A DNA stretch of 64,000 nucleotides, taken from contig JBBCGI010000001.1 in NCBI GenBank assembly GCA_037200975.1, positions 2,480,001 to 2,544,000 of the forward strand. Direction: 5' to 3'. Both the position numbers and the translations under genes were made by a program. This DNA is from Pseudomonadota bacterium. Lineage in GTDB: Bacteria; Pseudomonadota; Gammaproteobacteria; Steroidobacterales; Steroidobacteraceae. Each line of letters begins with the position of its first letter. Within the stretch, counting starts at the first letter, position 1. The notes beneath the pieces were generated by a model. The model was not told the origin of the DNA, ran no database searches, and saw only the letters and a list, made by a program, of their open reading frames with translations. Below, in pieces: positions 1 through 9,431 of this stretch.

Positions 1-2613
1 CTCGACCTGCGCCACCTCGGTGTAGCCCGCACGCTCGTACTGGTGGACGGACGCCGCCACGTGTCCGGCCTCGCGGGTTCCGCGGCGGTCGACATCGACG
101 CGATCCCGACCGATCTGCTGGAGGCGGTGGACGTGCTGACGGGCGGCGCCTCCGCCATCTACGGTGCCGACGGTGTGTCGGGCGTGGTCAATTTCCGGCT
201 CAAGAAGGATTTCGAGGGCATCACCTTCCGTGGGCAGACGAGCGCGTCGGAACATGGCGATGGCCAGAACAATTTCGCCGCGCTGACCGCCGGCATGAAT
301 TTCGCGGAAGGCCGCGGCAATGTCGCGCTGGCGTACGAGTTCAGCGCGGACCAGCGCGTGAACGACCAGGCCCGCTCCTTCCTGCGCGCACCGCGCGCCG
401 CCGAGCTCGCGCAGAACCAGGATGATCTGGACGACGATCCGAACGTACCCGACAACATTCCCTACAACGACATCCGTTACGCCGACAGCTCGCCCACCGG
501 TGCGGTCGACGTGGACTTCGATTTCGCCCCGGATTTCGAAGGCAATGGCAGCGTGTACGACCGCGGCTTCCTGCTCGAAAACTCCGGCGGTTACACGCAG
601 GGTGGATCGAGCACCCCGGTAAACGGCTACCAGGGAGATCTGTTCCCCAAGATGGATCGCCACCTGGTCAACCTGGTGAGCCACTTCGACGTGAGCGATT
701 CGCTGACGATTACCGCCGAGGGCAAGTACGTGCGCTCGCACGCTTTTTCGGTGGCGCAGCCGTCGTACGACTTCTACCTCTTCATGACGCCTGACAACCC
801 GTACATGCCCGACGAGATCCGCGACGCAATCGTGCCGGGCGCGGCAGCGGAATATTTCGAGGATCCCGAGACGCCCGACGGCGTGCTGCTCACGCGCGAC
901 AACTACGATCTCGGCGTCAACGCGGAAGACACCACGCGCGAGACGCTGCGCGGCGTGCTGGCCGCGAACGGCACGGTGAGCGATCACCTGCAATACGAAG
1001 CTTCTTATGTCTACGGTGAAACCAAGAGCCGGATCGTCACGATCAAGAACCGCTCCGAAGACAACTGGGCTGCGGCGATCGATGCCGTCACCGACCCGAT
1101 CACCGGGGTGCCGGTCTGCCGCCGCTCGCTCGATCCGGAAGCGGAGGACTACCTCGCCGGCTGCGTTCCCTACAACATCTTCGGCAACGATGTGCGGAAC
1201 CAGGGCGCGGCCGATTTCGTCAACACCGACAGCGTTTCGCACACGAAGGTGACCCAGCAGGTCGTCTCGGGTTCGATGTCCGGCGATTTCGGCGATGCCC
1301 TGAAACTCCCGGGAGGTTCGATCGGCTTCGCGTTCGGCGCCGAATATCGGCGCGAAACCAGCGACTCCGTGCCTGCGCCCGAGATCCAGGACGGCTCGTC
1401 GTGGAGCGGTCCCGTCACACCGTCTTATGGCAGCTTCGACGTCAAGGAAGTTTTCGCCGAGGTGAACGTGCCGCTGCTCAAGGACGCGCGGTTCGCGGAA
1501 CGGCTGTCGTTCGGCGCCGCCTTCCGTGCGTCGGACTACAGCACGGTGGGTTCCACCAGTTCATGGAAGGTCGATGCGGTATATGCGCCGGTGCGTTCGG
1601 TGACGCTGCGCGGCACATACGCCCAGGCCGTGCGCGCGCCGAACATCGCCGAGCTGTTTTCCCCGGAAACCACCACGTTCCATTTCATCACCGATCCTTG
1701 CGACATCAACGAGCTGAACAACGGCACGAGCACGCGTGAAGAGAATTGCGCCGAGTTGTTGACCGGGCTGGGTGTCGATCCGGGGTCGTTCCTGCCGTCG
1801 AACACGACGCAGGCGACCTTGTACACAGAGGGCATCTACGGCGGCAACCGCGCGCTGCGCGAGGAGACTGCGACCACGTGGACGGCGGGCGTGGTGCTGC
1901 GGCCGGAGTTCGCGTCCGGCCTGACCGTGGCGCTCGACTGGTACGACATCGAGATCGAGGACGCCATCAACACACCCGAGGCGCAGGAAGTGGCGCAGCT
2001 GTGCGTCGACAATCCCTCGCTCGACAACCCGTATTGCGCGGGCATCGACCGCGATCCCGAGACCGGCTACATCGTCGGCTTCACCGTGCGGCCCGACAAC
2101 GTCGCGAGTTTCCGCACCGCCGGCCTGGACGTCGCCATCAACTATCTTTTCGACACCGAGAATCACGGCGGATTCAAGCTGCAGCTGGTCGGCGGATATC
2201 TCGACCGGCTCGAATTCATCCCGGTGCCCGGCGCCGAGGTGGATAACGATCTCGAGGAACAGTACTACCCGAAATTTTCCGCCACGCTCGACCTGAGCTG
2301 GAAGCAGGGCCCGCTGACGGTCGCCTACGGCCTCAACTGGTTCGGCAAGACCGACCGGTTCACGCGCGAGACGCTGGGGGGCGATCCCGACTACAGCGAC
2401 CCTCGCTATTTCAAGGTGAAGCAGAAATGGGATCACGAGATCAACGTGGCCTATGACATCGGCGAACACGTGAACGTCTACGCCGGCATCAACAATCTCT
2501 TCGACCAGAAGCCGGCATTCGGTTACGGCTCCAACAGCTCGTATCCGATCTCCGCGATGGGCCGCTACTTCTACGCGGGCGCGAGGATGAACTTCGGCGC
2601 CGCCGGCCGATGA
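1..2613 (+). CDS. TonB-dependent receptor, 5' end cut by window
   Basis: Outer-membrane receptor that imports a large or scarce substrate using TonB energy; the substrate is not predictable. The frame is open from base 1 and the first residues (LDLRHLGVARTLVLVDGRR) are a mid-plug motif, so the signal peptide, TonB box and start of the plug lie outside the window. The plug continues with DLLEAVDVLTGGASAIYGAD and VSGVVNFRLKKDFEG, followed by a beta-barrel of about 700 residues. The final strand ends YFYAGARMNFGAAGR; it lacks the usual terminal Phe, although MNF lies close to the end. The stop overlaps the next start (ATGA), so it is translationally coupled to a secreted S9 peptidase, which suggests peptide or peptide-conjugate uptake. 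Family assignment is firm, substrate unknown. Confidence 0.95.
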   Translation, partial: LDLRHLGVARTLVLVDGRRHVSGLAGSAAVDIDAIPTDLLEAVDVLTGGASAIYGADGVSGVVNFRLKKDFEGITFRGQTSASEHGDGQNNFAALTAGMNFAEGRGNVALAYEFSADQRVNDQARSFLRAPRAAELAQNQDDLDDDPNVPDNIPYNDIRYADSSPTGAVDVDFDFAPDFEGNGSVYDRGFLLENSGGYTQGGSSTPVNGYQGDLFPKMDRHLVNLVSHFDVSDSLTITAEGKYVRSHAFSVAQPSYDFYLFMTPDNPYMPDEIRDAIVPGAAAEYFEDPETPDGVLLTRDNYDLGVNAEDTTRETLRGVLAANGTVSDHLQYEASYVYGETKSRIVTIKNRSEDNWAAAIDAVTDPITGVPVCRRSLDPEAEDYLAGCVPYNIFGNDVRNQGAADFVNTDSVSHTKVTQQVVSGSMSGDFGDALKLPGGSIGFAFGAEYRRETSDSVPAPEIQDGSSWSGPVTPSYGSFDVKEVFAEVNVPLLKDARFAERLSFGAAFRASDYSTVGSTSSWKVDAVYAPVRSVTLRGTYAQAVRAPNIAELFSPETTTFHFITDPCDINELNNGTSTREENCAELLTGLGVDPGSFLPSNTTQATLYTEGIYGGNRALREETATTWTAGVVLRPEFASGLTVALDWYDIEIEDAINTPEAQEVAQLCVDNPSLDNPYCAGIDRDPETGYIVGFTVRPDNVASFRTAGLDVAINYLFDTENHGGFKLQLVGGYLDRLEFIPVPGAEVDNDLEEQYYPKFSATLDLSWKQGPLTVAYGLNWFGKTDRFTRETLGGDPDYSDPRYFKVKQKWDHEINVAYDIGEHVNVYAGINNLFDQKPAFGYGSNSSYPISAMGRYFYAGARMNFGAAGR

Positions 2614-4613
2614 GGAAACTGAATGCGGGGGTGGCCGGGCTGCTGCTGGCCACGCTGCCCGGTTTGTGCGCGCAGGCGGCGACGCCTTTCGGGCTCGACG
2701 ACTTCTATCTACTGGCGGGTGTTGCGGAGCCGGCCTTTTCGCCGTCGGGCGATTCGATCGTGTACAGCGTCTCGCTCAACCTCAAAAAAGACGACGAGGC
2801 CACCAGCGACATCTGGTCGGTGCCGTGGAGCGGGGGCAAGCCCGTGCAGCTCACGCGTACGCCCAAGGCCAGCGAGTGGCAACCGCGCTTCGGCGGCGAC
2901 GGCAAGTCGCTGTTTTATCTGTCCGATGCGGGCAAGGGTGAAACGACGCAGTTGTGGCGCATGTCGGCCCGGGGCGGCGGCGCGCGCCGGATCACGGATA
3001 TCCCGGGCGGCATCAGCGATTTCGATCTGTCGCCCGATGGCAAACGCGCGGCGGTGATCGCCGAGGTGGGGCTTCACGTCGGTGACAAGTCCGACATTCC
3101 ACCGCCGATCGAGACCGAGCGCTTCCTGTTCAAGTGGGACGGCAAGGGTTATCTCGACGATCGCACGCAGCAGCTGTTCATCGTCGACCTGGCGACGGGA
3201 AAGGCGCGGCAACTGACCACAGGTCAGCGCGATCACTGGCACCCGGCGTGGTCGCCGGATGGCGCGTCGCTCGCCTACACGGCGAAGGATCGCGGCGATA
3301 CCGACCGCGATTCCAACTACGAAGTCTTCGTCCAGGGAGTCGACGCGGGCGAGGCGCGCAAGCTCAGCACCTCATCCGGGCCGGACAACGATCCGGACTG
3401 GGGCGCGCGGCCCGCGTGGTCGCCGGATTCGCGCCGCGTGTTGTGGCTCGAAGGCGGCGAGGACAAGTGGATCTACTACGCGACGCCGCAGCTCGCGGTC
3501 GCGGACGTCGTGACCGGCGCGGTGACACGCCCGGGCCGTATCGATCGCTGGTTCTACTTTCCCAAATTCGCACCGGACGGTTCGATCGTTTCGCTGATCG
3601 AGCAGGACCGCGACACCTGGCTCGCGCGCATCGATCCGGCCAGCGGCCACATCGAATACCTGACCTCCGGCAAACGATTCGGCAGCGACTTCGCGGTCGC
3701 CGCCAACGGCCGCCTCGCGCTGCTCGACAGCGACATGAGCCAGCCGGCGGAGATCTTCGCGGTGGATGGCCTGCGCCAGCTGACGCATCACAACGCCTGG
3801 ACGGAAAGCCGCGCGCAGGGTGAAGTCCGCGATGTGTCGTTCGCGAGCGGCGACGCCGAGATCCATGGCTACGTCACGTTGCCCGCCGATTTCGATCCCG
3901 CCAAGCGTTACCCGCTGCTGGCCTATCTACACGGCGGCCCGGTCTACCAGCACAGCCACGAGTTCGAACTTGCGCCGCGCCTGTACGCCGCGGCGGGCTA
4001 CGCGGTGTTGTCGGTCAATCCGCGCGGTTCATCCGGCCGCGGCTTCGACTTCTCGCGCGCCATCTATGCCGACTGGGGCAATCTCGACGTGCAGGACATC
4101 AGCGCCGGGATCACGCACGCCATCGACGCCGGTATCGCGGACCCCGCGCGCATTGGCGTGTTCGGCTGGAGCTACGGCGGCATCCTCACCGACTACATGA
4201 TCGCCAGCGACACACGGATCCAGGCGGCCGTTTCCGGCGCCGGCGTCGCGAACGTGCTCGCGACGTTCGGCGTCGACATGTACGCCCGTGAGTATGTGTT
4301 CGAACTCGGAACGCCCTGGGAGAACTTCGACACCTGGCGCAAGCTCGCCTATCCGTTCCTGCACCCCGAACGCATTACCGCGCCGACCTTGTTCCAGTGC
4401 GCAAGCGCCGACGACAACGTGCCGTGCGCCGGCGCGCAGCAGATGTACCTGGCGCTGAAAGTCCGCGGCGTCCCGACGAAGCTCATCGTCTATCCGGGTG
4501 AAAACCACGGCCTCTCCGTGCCCAGCTACCTGGTACACCGCATGCGCAACAACATCGAGTGGTTCGACCGGTGGCTGAAGTCGGTGTCTAAGTCGGTGCC
4601 GGGTCGGACTTAG
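2610..4613 (+). CDS. Secreted S9 family (prolyl oligopeptidase-type) peptidase
   Basis: A 667-residue serine peptidase. Residues 1-24 look like a signal peptide ending near AQA, so it is probably periplasmic. A seven-bladed-propeller-like region with TolB/WD-type repeats (for example YSVSLNLKKDD, AWSPDGASLAYTAKD) occupies about 30-400. The C-terminal alpha/beta hydrolase domain carries nucleophile Ser521 in GWSYGG, acid Asp601 or Asp602 in SADDN, and His633 in GENHG. These are the hallmarks of dipeptidyl-peptidase/acylaminoacyl-peptidase relatives. ATGA overlap with the TonB receptor implies joint function: degrade what the receptor brings in. The last 11 residues (KSVSKSVPGRT) are encoded by a palindromic element and also form the C-terminus of the convergent CHAT protein, so they are an acquired tail and not part of the fold. 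Confidence 0.95.
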   Translation: MRKLNAGVAGLLLATLPGLCAQAATPFGLDDFYLLAGVAEPAFSPSGDSIVYSVSLNLKKDDEATSDIWSVPWSGGKPVQLTRTPKASEWQPRFGGDGKSLFYLSDAGKGETTQLWRMSARGGGARRITDIPGGISDFDLSPDGKRAAVIAEVGLHVGDKSDIPPPIETERFLFKWDGKGYLDDRTQQLFIVDLATGKARQLTTGQRDHWHPAWSPDGASLAYTAKDRGDTDRDSNYEVFVQGVDAGEARKLSTSSGPDNDPDWGARPAWSPDSRRVLWLEGGEDKWIYYATPQLAVADVVTGAVTRPGRIDRWFYFPKFAPDGSIVSLIEQDRDTWLARIDPASGHIEYLTSGKRFGSDFAVAANGRLALLDSDMSQPAEIFAVDGLRQLTHHNAWTESRAQGEVRDVSFASGDAEIHGYVTLPADFDPAKRYPLLAYLHGGPVYQHSHEFELAPRLYAAAGYAVLSVNPRGSSGRGFDFSRAIYADWGNLDVQDISAGITHAIDAGIADPARIGVFGWSYGGILTDYMIASDTRIQAAVSGAGVANVLATFGVDMYAREYVFELGTPWENFDTWRKLAYPFLHPERITAPTLFQCASADDNVPCAGAQQMYLALKVRGVPTKLIVYPGENHGLSVPSYLVHRMRNNIEWFDRWLKSVSKSVPGRT

Positions 4614-4690
4614 TGAGCTGGCAACGGCTTCCCAAGTTTCGCCACTTCGCTAAGTCCGACCCGGCACCGACTTAGACACCGACTTCAGCC
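4573..4690. repeat. Palindromic element A at convergent gene ends
   Basis: Inverted repeat with perfect 41-nt arms at 4573-4613 and 4650-4690 and a 36-nt loop. The left arm contains the stop codon of the S9 peptidase (TAG 4611-4613) and the right arm contains the stop of the convergent CHAT gene (TAG on the minus strand, 4650-4652). Each arm carries a tandem of AAGTCGGTG-type units (AAGTCGGTGTCT, AAGTCGGTGCCGGGTCGGACTTA). The second unit recurs in the element at 10709-10831. As RNA it would form a very strong hairpin in either direction, so it may end transcription bidirectionally, although no U-run follows. Confidence 0.9.
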
Positions 4691-7640
4691 GGAACTCCGC
4701 ATCCCCGTAGTGAACGTAGTCGGCCCAGTCAGGTGAGCGGCGGGCGTGGATCGCGCGCCGCGCCTTGACCAGCGCGGTGCCGATGCTCGCGCGCAGCAGC
4801 TCCTTGTAAAAGACACTGGCAAAGGCACTGGCCGATGCGTCGTCCACCGCCCAGTGCGTGCCGACGTAGTGCGCCAGGCCCGCCCGCAGAAGCGTCTCGG
4901 CCAAACTCAGGTTCTTCGCGATACTCTGCGCGCGTTGGGTGAAGGCTGCTCGCGCGCCCCTGCGCAGGCGCGCTGACTCGCAGGCATTGAACACGATCAG
5001 CGGCGGCAGGCGGCCGAGCGCGGCGAGCGCCGTGCCGGTCAGCTCGCCATCCGCCAGGACCAGGCCGGATTCGCCAGGCTGTTGGGCATCGAACCAGGCG
5101 TGCCCGGCGTAGTGGATGACGTCGTGGCGTCCGGATTCGAATTCGGCGGTGACGCGCGCCAGCGTCGCCGCTTCACCCGCGACCTCGGTGATCCGCACGC
5201 CACGCGCCGCGCCGAGAATCTTCGCGATGCGCACGCGCTCGATTTCCGCTCCGGGCAGATCGCCGGTGGGGTTGGCGATCACCAACACACCGAGCTCCTG
5301 CTGCGTACGCCGCGCCGCGTCGAAACGCGCCGGCACCAGGTCCGCCGTCGCATAACGCCGCGACAACCCACCTTCGAGCGCGGGAACCCAGCCGCGCAGA
5401 TTCAGCGCTTCCCAGGGCACGCGGCTGGCGGCGGCATCGTGGACCACGGACAGCGCCTGGCCGCGCGTGGCCCGCAAGGCCTGCGCCAGTGCCGGGTGCA
5501 ACACCAGGTCGCCTAACTTCCGCCCGAGTTCCTTCACGCGCGCCGTAGTCAGAGCCGGGCTGGCAAAGGCGGAATCGAGTTTGTCGAGCGCGCCGGCCGC
5601 GAACTCCTGGCTCTGGGAGAAGATCGCCGCGGTGCTCCCGCCGGTGAGCAACGAGGCGCGCCAGGTCTCGCGTCCATCCCGTCTTGCTTCCGCCGCAACG
5701 ATGAGGTGGGCGGTGCCGCGGACCTTGCGGGCCGCCGCCGTTGCCGTGATCGCACGCGCTGCCGCGAGCGGCGCCAGCTTCAGCGCGCCCGCCGGCCGCG
5801 AATTGACGAAGTCCCCGATCCGGCTGAACACGCGGCGCGCCTCGGTGCGATTCAATACATGCAGGTCGATGCGCGTGAGTTTCGAATTGCCGGCTGCGCG
5901 CGCCCGCAGGAAGCCGCGCAACTGCGCGGCGAACGAATCCGCCGGATCGATGCCGGCGCGGGCACCCCAGGCCACGGTGGCGAGCGAGCGGAATGGCGGC
6001 GCCTCGGCGAACCGCGCCAGGTTCTCGGCGGCGAGCTCGATCACATCCAACGCCAGCCGGTCGAAACGCCCGAGACCGACAAGAAGGTAGTTAGTATGCG
6101 CCGGCTTCCGCCCGCGCCGCAGGCTGCGCGGGATGGGCGTGATGCTGCCGGCATCGCCGCTGACCACGCGATGCTCCATCCATTCGCCGATGATCCCGCC
6201 CAGCCGCTTGTCCACGTCGGCCGCGGCACCACCGGCGCTGACGCCGCGTAACACCGCGACCGCGGTGGCCGCGGTGCGCGCCTTTGCGACATCCCCGATG
6301 CAGACACGGACGAGAAGCCGCTTCGCGGCGACCCGTCGCTGTGGCCGGCGATGCGGGCGCCCCTGCGGCGGCTCGTTGAGCGTGTCGAGAAACAGGCGCC
6401 GCTGTTCGGGTGTCATGTGCGGCCAGTCCACCTTGCCCTGGTACTGCTCGCGCAACTCCGCGTCGCGCACGCGCGTGAGCGTGCCGCGCTTGATCGGCGG
6501 CGATGCCGCGAAACGCTGCGTCGCGCCCGTCTCGAGCAGATCGACGACGCCGGCGATCACGCGGTCGGACAGCGGCATGTCGCTGTGGCCGCATTCCACG
6601 TAGCTGTGGCGCGCGCCGGCGAGCCGCGCGAGCTCGATGGGCACGGTGCCGTCGCCCTGCAGGCTGTATTCGTATTCGAAATCGCCGTCGCGCACCGCCA
6701 CGCCGGTGGCGGTGGTGCGATTGCAGCCGACGACCATGCTGAAGCGCGCATCGGCCGGCGCCATGCGTTGGGCGAGGCCGGCCGCTTCCGCCAACAAGGT
6801 GGGGTCCGGACCCGGGCCCTTGGCCGGCCACATCTCGCGATCGAACAGATCGAAGTCGCTGACCGCATTGCCGGCCGGCAGCAATTCGTGCAAGCCCGGA
6901 AAACTCGAGAACACCTCGCGCGCGAGGAATTCCGCATCGTGGCGCAGATCGAGCATCGCGATCTTGCGCACCACGGAGTACGTGCCGCGCAGCGCCTGCG
7001 CCGCCGCCAGCGACCCCGAGTTAGGCGTGCCGAGCATGACCAGCTGCGAAACCCGCGCGCCCGCGGCGTGTGTGAGCGCGGCGCGCGCCACCAGCCCGCC
7101 CATGCTGTGCCCGATGAGCGCGACATTTTCCTTGCCATCGGCGGCGATACGCTCCGCCAGTAGTTTGCCGAGCGTGGCGATGTCGCGGCGCCAGTCGTAG
7201 TCGAGCAGCACCGCGTCGAACCCCGCCTTGCGCAGCGACAAGGTGATCTTGAGATAGGTGTAGTTCATCGCGCCGAGCGCGACGACGCGCGATCCGCCAT
7301 CCAGTCTGAGCTCGATGAGCCGGCCAAACGCGATGTCTACGGGATCGAGCCACAGGATGTCGTTCGGACGTTGGCCGCCGCGAATGAAACCGAGCTGCGA
7401 ACCCATGATTCCGGGCAGCACGTACACGCGCCGGCCGGGCGCGGCGCGCGTGCGCCGCGTGGTCGTGCGCGCGAGCTTGACCAGCTCCGCGTGCAGCTCC
7501 GCGCCGAAGTAGTCGAGCAGACCCTCGTTACGCGTCGGCGACGCCAGCAGCGAAACGAGCGTCGCCTCGTCGATCGCCAGCCGGTCGTACGGCGTGATGT
7601 GATCCGCGGGCGTGCCCGGGTTGTTCGTTCCCTGCGTCAA
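4650..7640 (-). CDS. Lipase-like alpha/beta hydrolase fused to CHAT protease
   Basis: About 996 residues from a TTG start at 7640 that overlaps the upstream gene's TGA by three bases (TTGA). An in-frame start at 7688 would add 16 residues inside that gene. Residues about 70-370 are an LCAT/PGAP1-like alpha/beta hydrolase with Ser179 in GHSMGG and a preceding LPGIMGSQLG oxyanion segment. Residues about 430-640 resemble the macro-like N-domain of M17 aminopeptidases (GDVAKARTAATAVAVLRG, then LLVGLG); this is an inference. The C-terminal 300 residues are a CHAT caspase-like protease with His847 (HYAGHAWFD) and Cys887 (FNACESARLRRG), and late motifs GTHWAVDD and AS.FY. CHAT proteases often act as regulated proteases in defence or cell-death modules. 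No partner gene is recognisable here. The extreme C-terminus (KSVSKSVPGRT) comes from the palindrome. Confidence 0.9.
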   Translation of the reverse strand: MTQGTNNPGTPADHITPYDRLAIDEATLVSLLASPTRNEGLLDYFGAELHAELVKLARTTTRRTRAAPGRRVYVLPGIMGSQLGFIRGGQRPNDILWLDPVDIAFGRLIELRLDGGSRVVALGAMNYTYLKITLSLRKAGFDAVLLDYDWRRDIATLGKLLAERIAADGKENVALIGHSMGGLVARAALTHAAGARVSQLVMLGTPNSGSLAAAQALRGTYSVVRKIAMLDLRHDAEFLAREVFSSFPGLHELLPAGNAVSDFDLFDREMWPAKGPGPDPTLLAEAAGLAQRMAPADARFSMVVGCNRTTATGVAVRDGDFEYEYSLQGDGTVPIELARLAGARHSYVECGHSDMPLSDRVIAGVVDLLETGATQRFAASPPIKRGTLTRVRDAELREQYQGKVDWPHMTPEQRRLFLDTLNEPPQGRPHRRPQRRVAAKRLLVRVCIGDVAKARTAATAVAVLRGVSAGGAAADVDKRLGGIIGEWMEHRVVSGDAGSITPIPRSLRRGRKPAHTNYLLVGLGRFDRLALDVIELAAENLARFAEAPPFRSLATVAWGARAGIDPADSFAAQLRGFLRARAAGNSKLTRIDLHVLNRTEARRVFSRIGDFVNSRPAGALKLAPLAAARAITATAAARKVRGTAHLIVAAEARRDGRETWRASLLTGGSTAAIFSQSQEFAAGALDKLDSAFASPALTTARVKELGRKLGDLVLHPALAQALRATRGQALSVVHDAAASRVPWEALNLRGWVPALEGGLSRRYATADLVPARFDAARRTQQELGVLVIANPTGDLPGAEIERVRIAKILGAARGVRITEVAGEAATLARVTAEFESGRHDVIHYAGHAWFDAQQPGESGLVLADGELTGTALAALGRLPPLIVFNACESARLRRGARAAFTQRAQSIAKNLSLAETLLRAGLAHYVGTHWAVDDASASAFASVFYKELLRASIGTALVKARRAIHARRSPDWADYVHYGDAEFRLKSVSKSVPGRT

Positions 7641-8503
7641 GCCGCCACCCCGAGTTTGACGTCTATCCAGTCGAGGACCGGCCGCCACAAGGTGTCACGG
7701 TTGCGCGACGCGAAAAATCCTTCATGGCCGATGCGGACGCCGCCCGCATCGGCGGGCGAATACCAGCGCGATTCGCGCTGCACGTTCGGAAAGAACTTGT
7801 TGATCTCGCCGACCGTGCGGCGGGTGGCGATCGGATCGTCGGTGAATCCGACGGTCAGCAACGGCGCGCGCATCTGTGCGAACACGTTGTCCTTCAGGCG
7901 CGTGGACAGCTCCGGGCCGAAATGTTCGGGCCGCAGGCACCAGCGCCGCCACTCTTCATATACGCCGCGCGGCAGGGGCAAGCCTGCCCAGCCGCCGCCG
8001 GTGGGAATGTAGCCCTTGATCGCGAGCATCAGCGGGCCGTGCACTCTCCAGAACCACCAGGCGAGATACTTGAACGGCGCGTTTTCCCAGGGCCAATAGC
8101 CGATGGACGTCGCGATCTGCACGTGGGCGCGCGCCAGCGAATGATTCGTGAGCAGCCCGAGGAACTGGCCGCCGATGCTGTGGCCCAGTGTTGCGAGCGG
8201 GGCGCCATTCACGCGCTGCGCCGCAGTGGCGAGCGCGGCGCGCATGTCCAGCAGCCCCCAGTCGCTCATGAGCGTGGTTTCGGCCGCGAGGTCCGCCGGC
8301 GCCGAGGCGCCCATGCCGCGGTAGTCGTACACCAGCGCATCGTAGCCGCGGCCCGCGGCGTAGTTAGCCAGCTTGAAATAGAAGGTCTGCGGAAACCCGG
8401 TGCCCGCGTTGATGACGAGGCCACCGCGCCGGTCGCGCGCGGCGAACCAGTGCGCCGCGAGCTCGCGCCCGTCGGCCGCGCGCAGCCGGAACGGCTCGGG
8501 CAT
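7637..8503 (-). CDS. Alpha/beta hydrolase family protein
   Basis: A 288-residue predicted cytoplasmic hydrolase. ATG at 8503 lies 5 bp after the oxyR stop and matches the family N-terminus (MPEPFRLRAADGRELAAHWF); the longer in-frame extension to 8803 overlaps oxyR and is not used. Visible motifs are the GTGFPQTFYFKLANYAA segment, DYRGMGAS, and the nucleophile elbow GHSIGG. The C-terminal AGGVRIGHEGFF probably supplies the catalytic His. It resembles the serine aminopeptidase/lysophospholipase-like hydrolases often called predicted alpha/beta hydrolase. It lies between oxyR and the lipase-CHAT gene on the same strand with minimal spacing, so oxyR, this gene and the CHAT fusion probably share a transcript. 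Substrate unknown. Confidence 0.88.
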   Translation of the reverse strand: MPEPFRLRAADGRELAAHWFAARDRRGGLVINAGTGFPQTFYFKLANYAAGRGYDALVYDYRGMGASAPADLAAETTLMSDWGLLDMRAALATAAQRVNGAPLATLGHSIGGQFLGLLTNHSLARAHVQIATSIGYWPWENAPFKYLAWWFWRVHGPLMLAIKGYIPTGGGWAGLPLPRGVYEEWRRWCLRPEHFGPELSTRLKDNVFAQMRAPLLTVGFTDDPIATRRTVGEINKFFPNVQRESRWYSPADAGGVRIGHEGFFASRNRDTLWRPVLDWIDVKLGVAA

Positions 8504-8508
8504 CACGC

Positions 8509-9405
8509 TCACAGCGCGTGCGCCTCGATCTGTTTCGCCAATGCCAGGATGACCGACTTTCGTGCGGTGGACTTGCGCCATACCGCGCCGATGGTGCGCG
8601 TCGGCACGGGTTTCGCGAACGGCTTGATGACCACCCCGCGCGCATTGCCGTAGGCGCCGCGCCCGGCGAGCTCCGGCAGCAGCGTGATACCGACGCCGGA
8701 GGCCACCATCTGCCGCAGCGTTTCGAGGCTGGTGGCGCGGAAATCCTGCTTCTCGTGAATATCGGTGCCCGAGCAGATCTCGAGCGCCTGGTCGCGCAGG
8801 CAATGGCCATCCTCCAGCAGCAACAGCGTTTCGTCGTCCAGGTCGTCGACCTTGATGCTGGCGCGTTTCTCGAGCCGGTGTCCGCTCGGCATCGCCACCA
8901 TGAAAGGTTCTTTGTACAGCTCGTAGGAGTCGAGACCATCCATCGGCACCGGAAGTGCCAGGATTCCGACATCGATTTCTCCCGAATGCAGTTTCTCGAG
9001 CATCAGGTCCGTCTGATACTCGTACAGCATCAATTCGAGGCGCGGCAGGTGCTTGCGCAGCTTGGTCGCGACGTGCGGCAGTAGATAGGGGCCGATGGTC
9101 GGCAGCAGCGCGAGCTTCAGCCGCCCGGCCAGCGGGTCGCTGTGGCCCTTGGCCAATTCGACGATCTGGTCGCTGGCTTCGAGGATGCGGCGCGCGCGTT
9201 CGACCACTTCTTCGCCGGCCGCGGTCAGCGAGACGCGTTTCGGCGCGCGCTCGATCAACTGCACGCCGAGGTATTCCTCGAGTTTCTTGAGCTGCGCGGA
9301 CAGGGTGGGCTGGCTGACGAAGGTGCGCTCCGCGGCACGGCCGAAGTGACGGGTATCGGCCACGGCCACGAGATAACGCAAGTCCTTGAGCTTGAGATCG
9401 GCCAC
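8509..9405 (-). CDS. oxyR: LysR-family peroxide sensor OxyR
   Basis: Hydrogen-peroxide-sensing transcription activator of 298 residues. The GTG start at 9405 follows an AGGAA ribosome site and gives the family N-terminus (VADLKLKDLRYLVAVAD); an upstream frame to 9459 would run into the operator. The N-terminal winged helix-turn-helix (residues about 5-65, HFGRAAERTFVSQPTLSAQL) is typical OxyR. The two redox cysteines are present as Cys202 and Cys211 in EDGHCLRDQALEICSGTD, with the same 9-residue spacing as E. coli Cys199/Cys208. It is divergent from ahpC-ahpD, and a full OxyR operator lies in the shared region, so it very likely controls ahpCD and itself. Confidence 0.96.
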   Translation of the reverse strand: MADLKLKDLRYLVAVADTRHFGRAAERTFVSQPTLSAQLKKLEEYLGVQLIERAPKRVSLTAAGEEVVERARRILEASDQIVELAKGHSDPLAGRLKLALLPTIGPYLLPHVATKLRKHLPRLELMLYEYQTDLMLEKLHSGEIDVGILALPVPMDGLDSYELYKEPFMVAMPSGHRLEKRASIKVDDLDDETLLLLEDGHCLRDQALEICSGTDIHEKQDFRATSLETLRQMVASGVGITLLPELAGRGAYGNARGVVIKPFAKPVPTRTIGAVWRKSTARKSVILALAKQIEAHAL

Positions 9406-9431
9406 GTCTTGTTCCTGCCGGATGAGGCCCG

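Noticed and set aside
1561-2469. A 302-codon open frame on the minus strand inside the TonB receptor gene
   Set aside because: Antisense shadow of a clearly coding high-GC gene; no ribosome site and no recognisable domain.
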